DNA from: Thiogranum sp.
Lineage (GTDB): Bacteria > Pseudomonadota > Gammaproteobacteria > DSM-19610
NCBI GenBank assembly: GCA_030148805.1
Contig: JASBSS010000036.1
Location: 121,144-185,143 of the forward strand
Direction of reading: 5' to 3'
Length of the DNA stretch: 64,000 nucleotides
Below are positions 35,758 through 43,871 of the stretch, piece by piece. Position 1 is the first letter of the stretch. Each line of letters opens with the position of its first letter. Both the position numbers and the translations under genes were made by a program. The notes under the pieces were generated by a model. That model worked only from the letters and a program-made list of their open reading frames with translations. It was not told the origin of the DNA and ran no database searches.

Positions 35758-35811
35758 GCCGTTTGCCTTTTCCGACGGAAACAGCGGAATCCGTACGCCT
35801 GGGCCGTCGCC

Positions 35812-37197
35812 TTACAGCGACATCCGCTGTACCGGACCGGCGCCTTTGAACTGCGAGGGGTTCAGATGGTGCTTGTGCAACAGCTTGTAGAACTCGGTGC
35901 GATTGCGCTTGGCGATGCGCGCCGCCTGACTGACATTACCGTTGGTGATCTGCAGCAACTGGGTCAGATATTCGCGCTCGAAACGGGACCGCGCATCGGC
36001 GAACGCCGGCATTTCGGCATCCACTTCATCGCGCAGGGCACGCTGCACCAGGCTGGCGGGAATCAGCGAGGTCGTGGTGAAGGCCACCGACTGTTCGACG
36101 ATATTGAACAGCTGGCGCACGTTCCCCGGCCAGGGCGCGGACAACAGCACCTCCATGGCATCGGCGGAAAACCCTTTCACGCCTTTTTTGGCGGCATCCT
36201 CGAGCGTGGTGAGAAAATAGTTGGCCAACAAGGGAATGTCCTCGCGGCGTTCGGCCAGCGCCGGAATATCCAACGCCACCACGTTCAGACGATAGTACAG
36301 ATCCTCGCGAAAACGGCCGGAATTGCGCAGCTCCTCGAGATCGCGGTGGGTCGCGGAAATGATGCGCACATCGACCGGAATGGCCCGCGTGGCCCCCACC
36401 GGGCGCACCATCCGCTCCTGGATCGCGCGCAACAATTTCACCTGGAAGGTCATCGGCATGTCGCCGATTTCATCGAGGAACAGGGTCCCGCCGTTGGCCG
36501 CCTGAAACAGGCCCTTGTGGTCGCGCGTGGCGCCGGTGAACGAACCTTTGACGTGCCCGAAGAACTCGGATTCGAACAGGGTCTCGGGAATGGCGCTGCA
36601 ATTGACGGCGACAAAGTCGCCGCCGGCGCGCGGGCTGGCGTGGTGGATGGCGCGGGCCAGCACTTCCTTGCCGGTGCCGCTCTGTCCGTGGATGAAAATG
36701 CTCGCCTCGCTGGCGGCCACCAGCCGCGCCTGACCCAGAAGATCCTCCATCAACGGGCTGCGGGTCACGATCTCTTGACGCCATTCGGCGACCTGCTCGT
36801 CCTCGCGCCGCTCGTGCTGCTCCCCGGTCACGCGCAACGCGCGCGTCACCTGCTCCAACAATTCCTTGCTGTCGAACGGTTTTGTAAGATACCCGAAGAC
36901 CCCGCGGCTGGTCGCGTCCACCGCCTCGGGAATGGAACCGTGGGCCGTGAGAATGATCACCGGAAGGGCCGGACTGCGCCGATAAATCTGGTCGAACAGC
37001 GCCATGCCGTCCATGCCATCCATGCGTAAGTCCGTGATTACCAAGTGGGGTTGGAAGATGGGGATCTGCGCGAGCGCCTTTTCGCCACTTTCCACGGCGG
37101 CCACTTCATAGCCGACGGCGGACAGCCGCATCGACAACAGACGCAACAGCGCCGGATCGTCGTCAACCACCAGGACCCTGTATCGACAAGCACTCAA
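35812..37197 (-). CDS. glrR: Sigma-54-dependent response regulator GlrR (QseF)
   Basis: The protein has 461 residues. The receiver domain (1-120) has the phosphoacceptor Asp56 in ITDLRMD, the AAA+ domain has Walker A GQSGTGKE at 171-178, and a Fis-type HTH closes the protein (NVSQAARIAKRNRTEFYKLL). The sigma-54-contact loop reads GSFTGA (218-223) in place of GAFTGA. The gene ends a glrK-qseG-glrR operon. It probably activates the sigma-54 promoter found directly downstream. Confidence 0.93.
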   Translation of the reverse strand: MSACRYRVLVVDDDPALLRLLSMRLSAVGYEVAAVESGEKALAQIPIFQPHLVITDLRMDGMDGMALFDQIYRRSPALPVIILTAHGSIPEAVDATSRGVFGYLTKPFDSKELLEQVTRALRVTGEQHERREDEQVAEWRQEIVTRSPLMEDLLGQARLVAASEASIFIHGQSGTGKEVLARAIHHASPRAGGDFVAVNCSAIPETLFESEFFGHVKGSFTGATRDHKGLFQAANGGTLFLDEIGDMPMTFQVKLLRAIQERMVRPVGATRAIPVDVRIISATHRDLEELRNSGRFREDLYYRLNVVALDIPALAERREDIPLLANYFLTTLEDAAKKGVKGFSADAMEVLLSAPWPGNVRQLFNIVEQSVAFTTTSLIPASLVQRALRDEVDAEMPAFADARSRFEREYLTQLLQITNGNVSQAARIAKRNRTEFYKLLHKHHLNPSQFKGAGPVQRMSL

Positions 37198-37198
37198 A

Positions 37199-37723
37199 TC
37201 ACTTCTCCTTCCGTTCTAACGGCGTTTCGCGTTTCTGGATACTTTGCTCAATGTTGGTGAGTTCTTGCAACTGTCGTTCCAACTCCTTGACCCGCACCTC
37301 GGATTCCGTCAGCGCCTGCTTGAGCACCACGATTTTATCACTCGCGCCGGCCTTTTCGCTGATCGCCTGGGTCAGCAACCGCGCCAATGCCCGCGAACTG
37401 GCGCTGGCATGGGGCTCCAGCCCCTGCAGCAGCTTGAGCGCACGGCGCTCGTCGCGAACCTCGGCCGGGCCTTCGGCCAGCAGCAGCGCCAGACGCAACC
37501 GACTGCGGATATCCGGACGCCGCGCGAACTCCTGCTGCCGGCGCTCCAGCGCCTGCTCGTTTTGCTCGGGCGACAGGGCGCGCAGGCGCCACCATTCCTC
37601 CAGCCAGTAGGCCGCGTCGTCCACCCGCAACGCCACCGGCACGCGACTGTCGGCGTCGCGCTGGACCGCCATGGGCTGACAGGCATACAAGAAAACAACT
37701 ATCAATAATAAGTAGTTACGCAC
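37199..37723 (-). CDS. qseG: QseG-type lipoprotein of the glrK-glrR operon
   Basis: The protein has 174 residues from GTG 37723, preceded by GAGGAGCAAT; this start gives MRNYLLLIVVFLYACQP with lipobox LYAC at 12-15, while a start at 37783 lies inside glrK and spoils the signal. The mature protein is helical and charged with a C-terminal coiled coil (ESEVRVKELERQLQELTNIEQ, roughly 137-160). In E. coli QseG (YfhG) is an outer-membrane lipoprotein that binds and stimulates the kinase. It overlaps glrK by 8 bp and lies 1 bp from glrR. Confidence 0.85.
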   Translation of the reverse strand: MRNYLLLIVVFLYACQPMAVQRDADSRVPVALRVDDAAYWLEEWWRLRALSPEQNEQALERRQQEFARRPDIRSRLRLALLLAEGPAEVRDERRALKLLQGLEPHASASSRALARLLTQAISEKAGASDKIVVLKQALTESEVRVKELERQLQELTNIEQSIQKRETPLERKEK

Positions 37724-39164
37724 ATTGCTCCTCGGCTGGCTCCAACGGCAGCACCACCCGCAGACAGGCCCCCGCGGCGTCACGGTCGATCACCTCGATG
37801 TAACCACCATGCGCTTGCGCATATTCGCGCGCGATGGACAGCCCCAGGCCGGTCCCGCGCACATGCCCGTTGGCGACGTTCGCGCCTTGATAAAAGGCAT
37901 CGAACACCCGTCGGCGCTCGGGTTCAGGAATTCCCGGCCCGGAATCCGCAACTTCGATCACGGCCTGCCCGTCCCGGGCCCGCAGGTGAACGCGCAGCTG
38001 GCCTTTTTCCGGGGAAAACTTGATCGCGTTGGAGATCAAATTATCCACCAACGTCTGCAATTTGGCGCGGTCGCCCTCCAATGCTACAGGATCCAGCGAC
38101 ACATTCAGAACAAGTTGTCGGGCGAGAACTGCAACCTTATGATCCGTAAGCACATTATAAATAAGGCTACGTAATGCCACACGCTCGATGTGCAATTTGG
38201 CGGTGCGCTGACTGGCGACATTGAAATCGAGCAGGTTTTCGATCAATTTCTGCAACTGCAAGGTGTTGTCACGCAGAATGGCGGCGATTTCCCCCTGCTG
38301 GCTGTTCAAGTGCCCCACCACGCCCTCGTTGAGCAGCTCCGCGCCCTCGCGAATGGCGGTCAAGGGCGTCTTCAGCTCGTGGGAAATATGGCGCAAGAAG
38401 CGGCTCTTTTCCTGCTCCACTTCCAGCAGCCGGGTGCGCATCCAGTCCAGCCGCTCGCCCAGCTGCTCCACGTCGCGCGGCCCCACGATCTGGGCCGGTT
38501 GGGAGAAATCGCCGTCGCCCAGCCGACGGATGGCCTTGTCGACCTGTTGGATCGGGCGATTGACCAATAGCGTGAAAAACGCCGCCAACACCAGCACCGC
38601 CGGTATCAGGGCGACCGCCTGAACGACCAGCCCGCGCTGGACCGCGGCGCCCTTGGTCTCCAGCGTGGCCACCTCGCCTTCGACCAGCTTGCGGTTGTCG
38701 ACCAGGATTTCGCGCGCGTCGCGCGCCAGCTCGGCGAAGCCCTCGACCGCCTGGGCCGTTTCCGGCGCGTCGTAGGCGTTGCTGGCGAGGGTGCGGGTGA
38801 TACCCGCCTCCACCCGTTCCATCAGCAACAGCCGGTCACGCTGCGATCGGGGCAAATTCAGCGCCAGCAGACGGCGCACGGTATCGCTGAATTTCTGATG
38901 GTTCTCCTGGTAGACCTCAAGCAGGGTCTCGTCACCCAACACCTTGAACTGACGAGCGTTTCGCTCCATGTCGGTGATCGCCTCGAGGAGCAACTGGCTG
39001 CTCTGGGTGGCGCGGACCGTGGCGAACAGCGCGCGCTGCCCCTGGGCCACCAGGCGGTCGACCTCGTAGGTCGCGTGGACCAGGGCGATCAGCAGTGGCG
39101 CCACCACCAACATGTAACCGACCAACAACAGGCGGCGGATGGATTTTGGGCGGTAAAATCTCAA
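37716..39164 (-). CDS. glrK: Sensor histidine kinase GlrK (QseE)
   Basis: The protein has 482 residues. TM1 is near 11-32 and TM2 near 179-201, with a helical periplasmic domain of about 145 residues between them, a HAMP region, then a kinase core: phosphorylated His262 in FLRHISHELKTPLTAIREG, the N box LQTLVDNLISNAIKFS, DSGPGIPEPER and GTGLGLSIAREY. It is the first gene of glrK-qseG-glrR and probably senses envelope stress. No sigma-54 promoter was found upstream of it. Confidence 0.93.
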   Translation of the reverse strand: MRFYRPKSIRRLLLVGYMLVVAPLLIALVHATYEVDRLVAQGQRALFATVRATQSSQLLLEAITDMERNARQFKVLGDETLLEVYQENHQKFSDTVRRLLALNLPRSQRDRLLLMERVEAGITRTLASNAYDAPETAQAVEGFAELARDAREILVDNRKLVEGEVATLETKGAAVQRGLVVQAVALIPAVLVLAAFFTLLVNRPIQQVDKAIRRLGDGDFSQPAQIVGPRDVEQLGERLDWMRTRLLEVEQEKSRFLRHISHELKTPLTAIREGAELLNEGVVGHLNSQQGEIAAILRDNTLQLQKLIENLLDFNVASQRTAKLHIERVALRSLIYNVLTDHKVAVLARQLVLNVSLDPVALEGDRAKLQTLVDNLISNAIKFSPEKGQLRVHLRARDGQAVIEVADSGPGIPEPERRRVFDAFYQGANVANGHVRGTGLGLSIAREYAQAHGGYIEVIDRDAAGACLRVVLPLEPAEEQCA

Positions 39165-39262
39165 ACCCGGACGTCCTCTTCGCAGAAAGGACTATTGTGA
39201 TTGAAGTCATGACGGAATGGAAAACCCGCGGCCGATTCCGGGGGGCCGGAAATGGCCCGAAC

Positions 39263-39282
39263 GGCGTCCCTGGAGGGACGCC
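39263..39282. repeat. 8-bp stem-loop between dsrC-like gene and glrK
   Basis: GGCGTCCC-TGGA-GGGACGCC is a perfect hairpin in the 258-bp gap (39165-39422) that separates two minus-strand genes. Without a U tract it is only a possible terminator of the dsrC-like transcript. Nothing else was recognised in the gap. Confidence 0.5.
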
Positions 39283-39422
39283 CAACGGGCTGGAAGTGGG
39301 TTCAGAACCCGGTCCGGGCCCTCGCCGCTGGCGGGGTTCGGTCACCGCAACGCGTGCTCCAGGCCCTCGGTGCTTGAGCCGACCTTGGCTGCCGCCGGCG
39401 CGGCAAAACGCCGCGCGCGCCC

Positions 39423-39758
39423 TCAGACGACGCTGCCGAAACCGAGGTCGACCGCCCCGGCCGGCGGCTCGAGGCCGGCCAAGCGACAACCCTGGGCGAT
39501 GGGACCGCCGGGAAACAACTTGTAGAGGTACTTGTAACCGCCTTTGCTATGAAACTTCTCGTCCAACGCATCGTGCAGTTCGCGCACACTGTACTTGTTG
39601 CAATCGTGCCGGGAACAGTATTCCTGCAAAGCCTGCACCACCTCCCAGTGGTCGTCGTGCATCGCGAGTCCCTCGCGGTCGGCCAGGGCGCGGGCCTCGA
39701 CCTGAGACCAGTCTGAAGGGGCGTGAACAAAATTCGAAGTGACGGCCGATACTGCCAT
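39423..39758 (-). CDS. DsrC/TusE-family protein lacking the penultimate cysteine
   Basis: The protein has 111 residues from ATG 39758 with GAGGAGG upstream. The DsrC fold is evident from DDHWEVVQALQEYCSRHDCNKYSVREL and YLYKLFPGGPIAQGCRLAGL. The first conserved Cys of the C-terminal arm (Cys91, 'CysB') is present, but the penultimate Cys that carries sulfur in DsrC and TusE is Ala102 (PPAGAVDLGFGSVV), and the tail is extended by seven residues. It is therefore unlikely to be a classical sulfur carrier and may be a regulatory paralogue. It stands upstream of glrK. Confidence 0.85.
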   Translation of the reverse strand: MAVSAVTSNFVHAPSDWSQVEARALADREGLAMHDDHWEVVQALQEYCSRHDCNKYSVRELHDALDEKFHSKGGYKYLYKLFPGGPIAQGCRLAGLEPPAGAVDLGFGSVV

Positions 39759-39852
39759 ACTGCTACTCCTCCTCACGGATGAACGTAACTTGCCAGACTC
39801 ACCCCAACTATAGCAGCTGAAAAAGAACCTGCCGCCGGGCGGCGCCCGCGGA

Positions 39853-40284
39853 CTAGCCCGGTGGGTCCGGCAACACCCCAAGCGCCGTGCGCGCCAGGGA
39901 AAGCCGCTGTTGCAGCAGCTCGCCGGTGTAGGGCTGGGTCCGGCTGTGCCCCCAGACCGGACCCGGCCAGGCGGGGTCGGCCTGGTAGCGGGCGATGTGA
40001 TGCAGGTGCAACTGGGGCACCAGGTTGCCGAGCACGCCAAGATTGAGCTTGTCGGCGGCGAAGGCCTGTTTCAGGAAGCGGCCAAGCTGCGCCGACTCCC
40101 GCCAAAGCTGCTGTTGCTCGGCCTCCGGGAGTTCGAAGATTTCGCTGACGCCAACGCGACGCGGCACCAGCACGAACCAGGGATAGCGCGCATTGTTGAG
40201 CAACAGCAACTGGCTTAACGGCAGGTGCCCGACCGTGACGCAATCGGCCGCCAGGCGCGGATGCAGTTCAAATTCTTCGCTCAT
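39853..40284 (-). CDS. HIT-family hydrolase
   Basis: The protein has 143 residues from ATG 40284 (MSEEFELHPRLAADCVTVG). The histidine-triad region is LVPQLHLHHIARY, close to the HxHxHxx pattern but with the central residues shifted (HLHH). The beta-rich segment NNARYPWFVLVPRR precedes it. These enzymes cleave nucleotide phosphoamidates or dinucleotides. It is divergent from the kinase operon and 94 bp from the DsrC-like gene. Confidence 0.85.
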   Translation of the reverse strand: MSEEFELHPRLAADCVTVGHLPLSQLLLLNNARYPWFVLVPRRVGVSEIFELPEAEQQQLWRESAQLGRFLKQAFAADKLNLGVLGNLVPQLHLHHIARYQADPAWPGPVWGHSRTQPYTGELLQQRLSLARTALGVLPDPPG

Positions 40285-40378
40285 GCGATCAGTCCCCCGG
40301 TGATCAAATACCCCTCTGGGGCCCACTTTTTACGCCGCGGACCTTTTGGCCGCAAGGGCCAGCGGCTATCGTAGCGAC

Positions 40379-41791
40379 ATGGACTATACCTTGGCCATCG
40401 ACCAGGGCACGCACGCCAGCCGGGCCCTGGTCTTCGACGCCCGCGGCCGCGTGGTGACCTCTCACCTGGTGCCCGTCGAGTTACGGCGCCCGCGGCCAGA
40501 GAGCGCCGAGTACCCCGCCGCCCCGCTCCTGGCCAGCGTGCGAACGGCAGTGGCCACGGCCTTGGGGGCGTTGACGAGCAAGCAGCGAGACGCCGTCGGC
40601 CGCTGCGGCTTGTGCACCCAGCGTTCGACGGTGCTGGCCTGGGGGGCGGACGGTCGCGCGCGCTCGGCGGCGTTGAGCTGGCAGGACACGCGCGGCGAAG
40701 CCCTGGTCGCCGCCCTGCGCCCGCACGCCGGCGCCATCCAACGCCTCTCCGGCCTGCCCCTGTCGGCCCATTACGGCGCCAGCAAACTCAACTGGTTGCA
40801 GCACACCCTCGCCGCTGAAGGGGATTATCACCTGGGACCGCTGGCGGCTTATCTGCTCTGCCGGCTGACGCGGGAATCCGCGCATCGGGTCGACCACAGC
40901 AACGCCCAGCGGCTGCAATTGCTCGACGTACGGCACTGCCACTGGTCGCCGGAACTGCTCGATTGGTTCGCCGTTCGCCGCCAACGCTTGCCCGAGCTGT
41001 GCCCGGTCATTGCCGATCACGGCATGCTCGCCGAGCACGGGATTCCGATCAGCGCGGTGTGCGGCGATCAGAACGCCGCCTGGTTCGCAGACCCCAACGC
41101 CACCCAGGGCACGGCGCTGATCAATCTGGGCAGCGGCGCCTTTATCCTCGCCGCGGCAGGCGCCGAGGCGGCGCCCGCCGGACTGCTGACCAGCATCGCC
41201 GTCAGCGACCGGCACGGTTGCGATTATCTCAGCGAAGCCACCGTGAACGGCGCGGCCAGCGCACTGCAATGGTTGCAACAGCGCTATCCAAGCAGTGACG
41301 TCTTCGGCCATTTGAGCCAATGGCTGACCGCCGATATGACGCCGCCGCTGTTCATCAACAGCGTCGGCGGTTTGGGCTCGCCCTGGTGGGCCACCGGTCT
41401 CGAGCCGGTGTTCGTGCCGAGCGCGACCGAGGCGTCGGTGGCGCAATTGGCGGTGGCCGTCGCCGAGAGCATCGTGTTTCTGCTGGCCAGCAATCTGCAA
41501 CGCTTGCAGACGCAGGCGCCGATCGAGCGCCTGCGCGTCAGCGGCGGTCTGTCCCGGCTCGACCCCCTGTGCCAGAAACTGGCCGACCTCAGCGGGCTGC
41601 CTGTGCTACGCTCGCACGCCAAGGAGGCCAGCGCGCGCGGCGTGGCCTGGCTGGCCGCCGGCCGACCCGCCGAGTGGCCGGCGGCCGACAACGACCGCTT
41701 CGAGGCGCGCGAGGCGCCCGCGCTGCAGGCCCGCTACCGCCGTTTCCGCGATCACTTGCAGCAACAACTGGATCAGCTCGCGCATGCCTAG
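40379..41791 (+). CDS. FGGY-family glycerol kinase-like protein
   Basis: The protein has 470 residues from ATG 40379. The ATPase-fold motifs are DYTLAIDQGTHASRALVFD at the start, CGLCTQRSTVLAW, LSWQDTRG, AVCGDQNAAWF and LINLGSGAFILAA. The pattern is closest to glycerol kinase (about 500 residues) though shortened. It probably phosphorylates glycerol, since a glycerophosphodiesterase and a GlpD-like enzyme follow with 8-bp overlaps. A sugar kinase role cannot be excluded. Confidence 0.82.
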   Translation: MDYTLAIDQGTHASRALVFDARGRVVTSHLVPVELRRPRPESAEYPAAPLLASVRTAVATALGALTSKQRDAVGRCGLCTQRSTVLAWGADGRARSAALSWQDTRGEALVAALRPHAGAIQRLSGLPLSAHYGASKLNWLQHTLAAEGDYHLGPLAAYLLCRLTRESAHRVDHSNAQRLQLLDVRHCHWSPELLDWFAVRRQRLPELCPVIADHGMLAEHGIPISAVCGDQNAAWFADPNATQGTALINLGSGAFILAAAGAEAAPAGLLTSIAVSDRHGCDYLSEATVNGAASALQWLQQRYPSSDVFGHLSQWLTADMTPPLFINSVGGLGSPWWATGLEPVFVPSATEASVAQLAVAVAESIVFLLASNLQRLQTQAPIERLRVSGGLSRLDPLCQKLADLSGLPVLRSHAKEASARGVAWLAAGRPAEWPAADNDRFEAREAPALQARYRRFRDHLQQQLDQLAHA

Positions 41792-42545
41792 TCCGCCCAT
41801 CCCCCGGCTGGTCGCCCACCGGGGTTATTTGAAACGCTACCCCGAGAACACCTGGCGGTCGCTGCTTGCCGCCCTCGAAGCCGGCGCCTGCTGGCTGGAG
41901 TTCGACCTGCAGATGTGCGCCGACCACCAGTTCGTGCTGCTGCACGACGCCGACCTGCGCCGCACCGCCGGCGTGAATCTGAATGTGCTCGCCACGAATT
42001 CGGACCAGCTGGGCGCGAGCGTCCACGAGCCGCAACGCTTTGGCGAGCGTTTCGCGCCCACGCCGATCATCACCCTGGCGCAGGCGCTCGAGCGCCTGCA
42101 GCGCTGGCCGGACACGCGCGCCATGGTGGAGATCAAATCGGAAAGCCTGGCCCATCACGGCCGCGACGTCGTCATGCAACGGCTGCTGCCGCAGCTTGAG
42201 AAGCACGCGCGCCAGTGCGTGTTGATCAGTTACGACCTGCCGGCGCTGACCTGGGCACGCCAGCGCAGCGAGTTGCCGCTGGGCTGGGTGCTGGAGCACT
42301 ACGACGAAGCGCAGCTGGCGCAAGCCCACCAGCTGGCGCCGGATTACCTGATTTGCAATGAACGCAAGCTGCCGCCACGGCAGCCGCCCCGGCCGGGCCC
42401 GTGGCAATGGATGCTCTATGACATTGTCGATCCGCAACAGGCGCTGGACTGGGCGGAACAAGGGGTCGCCCTGATCGAAACCGCCGACATCGGTGCCATG
42501 CTGCGTCATCCGCGACTGGCGCGAGCCACCTGCCGCCGTGCCTGA
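41784..42545 (+). CDS. Glycerophosphodiester phosphodiesterase
   Basis: GDPD enzymes cut glycerophosphodiesters to glycerol-3-phosphate and an alcohol. The protein has 253 residues with no signal peptide, so it is cytosolic like UgpQ. Catalytic motifs are VAHRGYLKRYPENT (His12), EFDLQM and LLHDADLRRT. It overlaps the kinase gene by 8 bp upstream and the dehydrogenase-like gene by 8 bp downstream, so the three are translationally coupled. Confidence 0.92.
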   Translation: MPSPPIPRLVAHRGYLKRYPENTWRSLLAALEAGACWLEFDLQMCADHQFVLLHDADLRRTAGVNLNVLATNSDQLGASVHEPQRFGERFAPTPIITLAQALERLQRWPDTRAMVEIKSESLAHHGRDVVMQRLLPQLEKHARQCVLISYDLPALTWARQRSELPLGWVLEHYDEAQLAQAHQLAPDYLICNERKLPPRQPPRPGPWQWMLYDIVDPQQALDWAEQGVALIETADIGAMLRHPRLARATCRRA

Positions 42546-43641
42546 CTACGATCTGGCGATCATCGGCGCCGGCATCCATGGGGTCGCCGTGGCGCGTGCA
42601 GCGGCGCAACGCGGTCACCGGGTGGTGGTGCTGGAACAGTACCCCGCAGCCGCGATGGGCACCTCGAGTCGATCCTCGAAACTGATCCACGGCGGCCTGC
42701 GCTATCTGGAAAGCGGGCAGCTACGCCTGGTACGCGAATGCCTGCGCGAACGCGCCCGCCTGTTGCGCCGCTACCCGGATCTGGTGAGGCTGACGCCGTT
42801 TCATATCCCGATTTACCAGACCACACGCCGTGGCCCGCTCACCATCGCCGCCGGCCTGTCGCTTTACGCGCTGCTGGGAGGCAAGGGGTTCGCCCGCGTA
42901 CCGAAAAGCGAATGGCCAGCCCTGGACGGCTTGCACCGCGACGGTCTGCGGGCCGTGTTCCGCTATTGGGACGCGCAGACCGACGACCGCCTGTTGACGG
43001 AGCGTATCGCGCAGGAGGCCCGAGGGCAGGGCGCGGCGTTCCACTTCAACACCCGCCTGACGCACGGGTCCTGGCGCCAGGGCCAATGGCGGCTCGCCTG
43101 TTCGCGCCAGGCCGGCACCCTCGCCTGCACCGCCCGCTGCCTGGTCAACGCCAGCGGACCCTGGGCGAATCTGACGCTGGCGAAACTCGATCCGCCCGCC
43201 GACGGGTTGGCGATGCAAGGGGTGCAGGGCACGCACATCGTCGTTCCCGGCACGCCCGCGCGGGGCGTCTATTATCTTGAGGCGCCAGCGGACGGACGCG
43301 CGGTGTTCATCATGCCCTGGCAGCAGCAGACGCTGATCGGCACCACCGAGACGCCTTACCGCGGCGACCCCGGCGCGGCGGTGGCGCTGGAAAGCGAAAT
43401 CACCTACCTGCTGGCGACACGCAATCATTATTTTTCGCCGCCGCTGACGCGAGAGGCGGTCACCCAGGTCATGTGCGGGTTGCGGTTGTTGCCCGCCGGC
43501 GACAGTACGCCGTTCAACCGCCGCCGCGACACCTTGTTGCACCGGGACGGCAAGCTGCCGGCACTGCTCACCATTTACGGCGGCAAGCTCACCTCGCACC
43601 AGGTCACTGCCGAACGCGTGTTGAAACAACTGGATTTGTGA
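42538..43641 (+). CDS. FAD-dependent glycerol-3-phosphate dehydrogenase-like protein, short form
   Basis: The protein has 367 residues from GTG 42538 (an upstream in-frame GTG at 42493 is possible). The FAD site YDLAIIGAGIHGVAVAR and the GlpD signature SSRSSKLIHGGLRYLESGQLRLV are clear, as is VNASGPWANL. E. coli GlpD has about 500 residues; the C-terminal helical domain is missing here, and the frame ends cleanly at TIYGGKLTSHQVTAERVLK. It would oxidise glycerol-3-phosphate to DHAP and feed electrons to quinone. No adjacent frame restores the missing part. Confidence 0.85.
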   Translation: MPDYDLAIIGAGIHGVAVARAAAQRGHRVVVLEQYPAAAMGTSSRSSKLIHGGLRYLESGQLRLVRECLRERARLLRRYPDLVRLTPFHIPIYQTTRRGPLTIAAGLSLYALLGGKGFARVPKSEWPALDGLHRDGLRAVFRYWDAQTDDRLLTERIAQEARGQGAAFHFNTRLTHGSWRQGQWRLACSRQAGTLACTARCLVNASGPWANLTLAKLDPPADGLAMQGVQGTHIVVPGTPARGVYYLEAPADGRAVFIMPWQQQTLIGTTETPYRGDPGAAVALESEITYLLATRNHYFSPPLTREAVTQVMCGLRLLPAGDSTPFNRRRDTLLHRDGKLPALLTIYGGKLTSHQVTAERVLKQLDL

Positions 43642-43871
43642 CAGCCGCAACCATGAATCGCCGGATTTGCGCGCCAGGTCGCATTTCCACCGTGTCGAGT
43701 TGCCTGGACTGCGAGCGGCGTCTAAGCTACTGCGCAGGCTGTAGCGACCGCCAGACAGCGGCAAGCTGTCAGGGAAAGGCGCAGGTTAAGCCACGTGCCC
43801 ATCGTCGGCAGGACACAGACGGTCCGCCTGTCGTTGGAGCCGATATCCGCACCGGTGACGGGAGTTCCACC

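Larger units (their letters stand above)
35230..35811. other. 582-bp interval between glrR and ybgC holding a putative sigma-54 transcription unit
   Basis: No convincing protein gene is present. In minus-strand order it holds a GlrR-type site (35740-35757), a sigma-54 promoter (35638-35653), a structured stretch with several hairpins and a strong terminator (35335-35361), then about 105 bp in which the ybgC promoter must lie. An open frame at 35226-35642 overlaps the promoter and runs through the terminator, so I do not call it a gene. Confidence 0.7.

Noticed and set aside
35739..35758. CTGTCG...CGACAG taken as a terminator of glrR
   Set aside because: The stem is only 6 bp with an 8-nt loop, while the same bases give a perfect TGTC-N10-GACA GlrR site upstream of a sigma-54 promoter.
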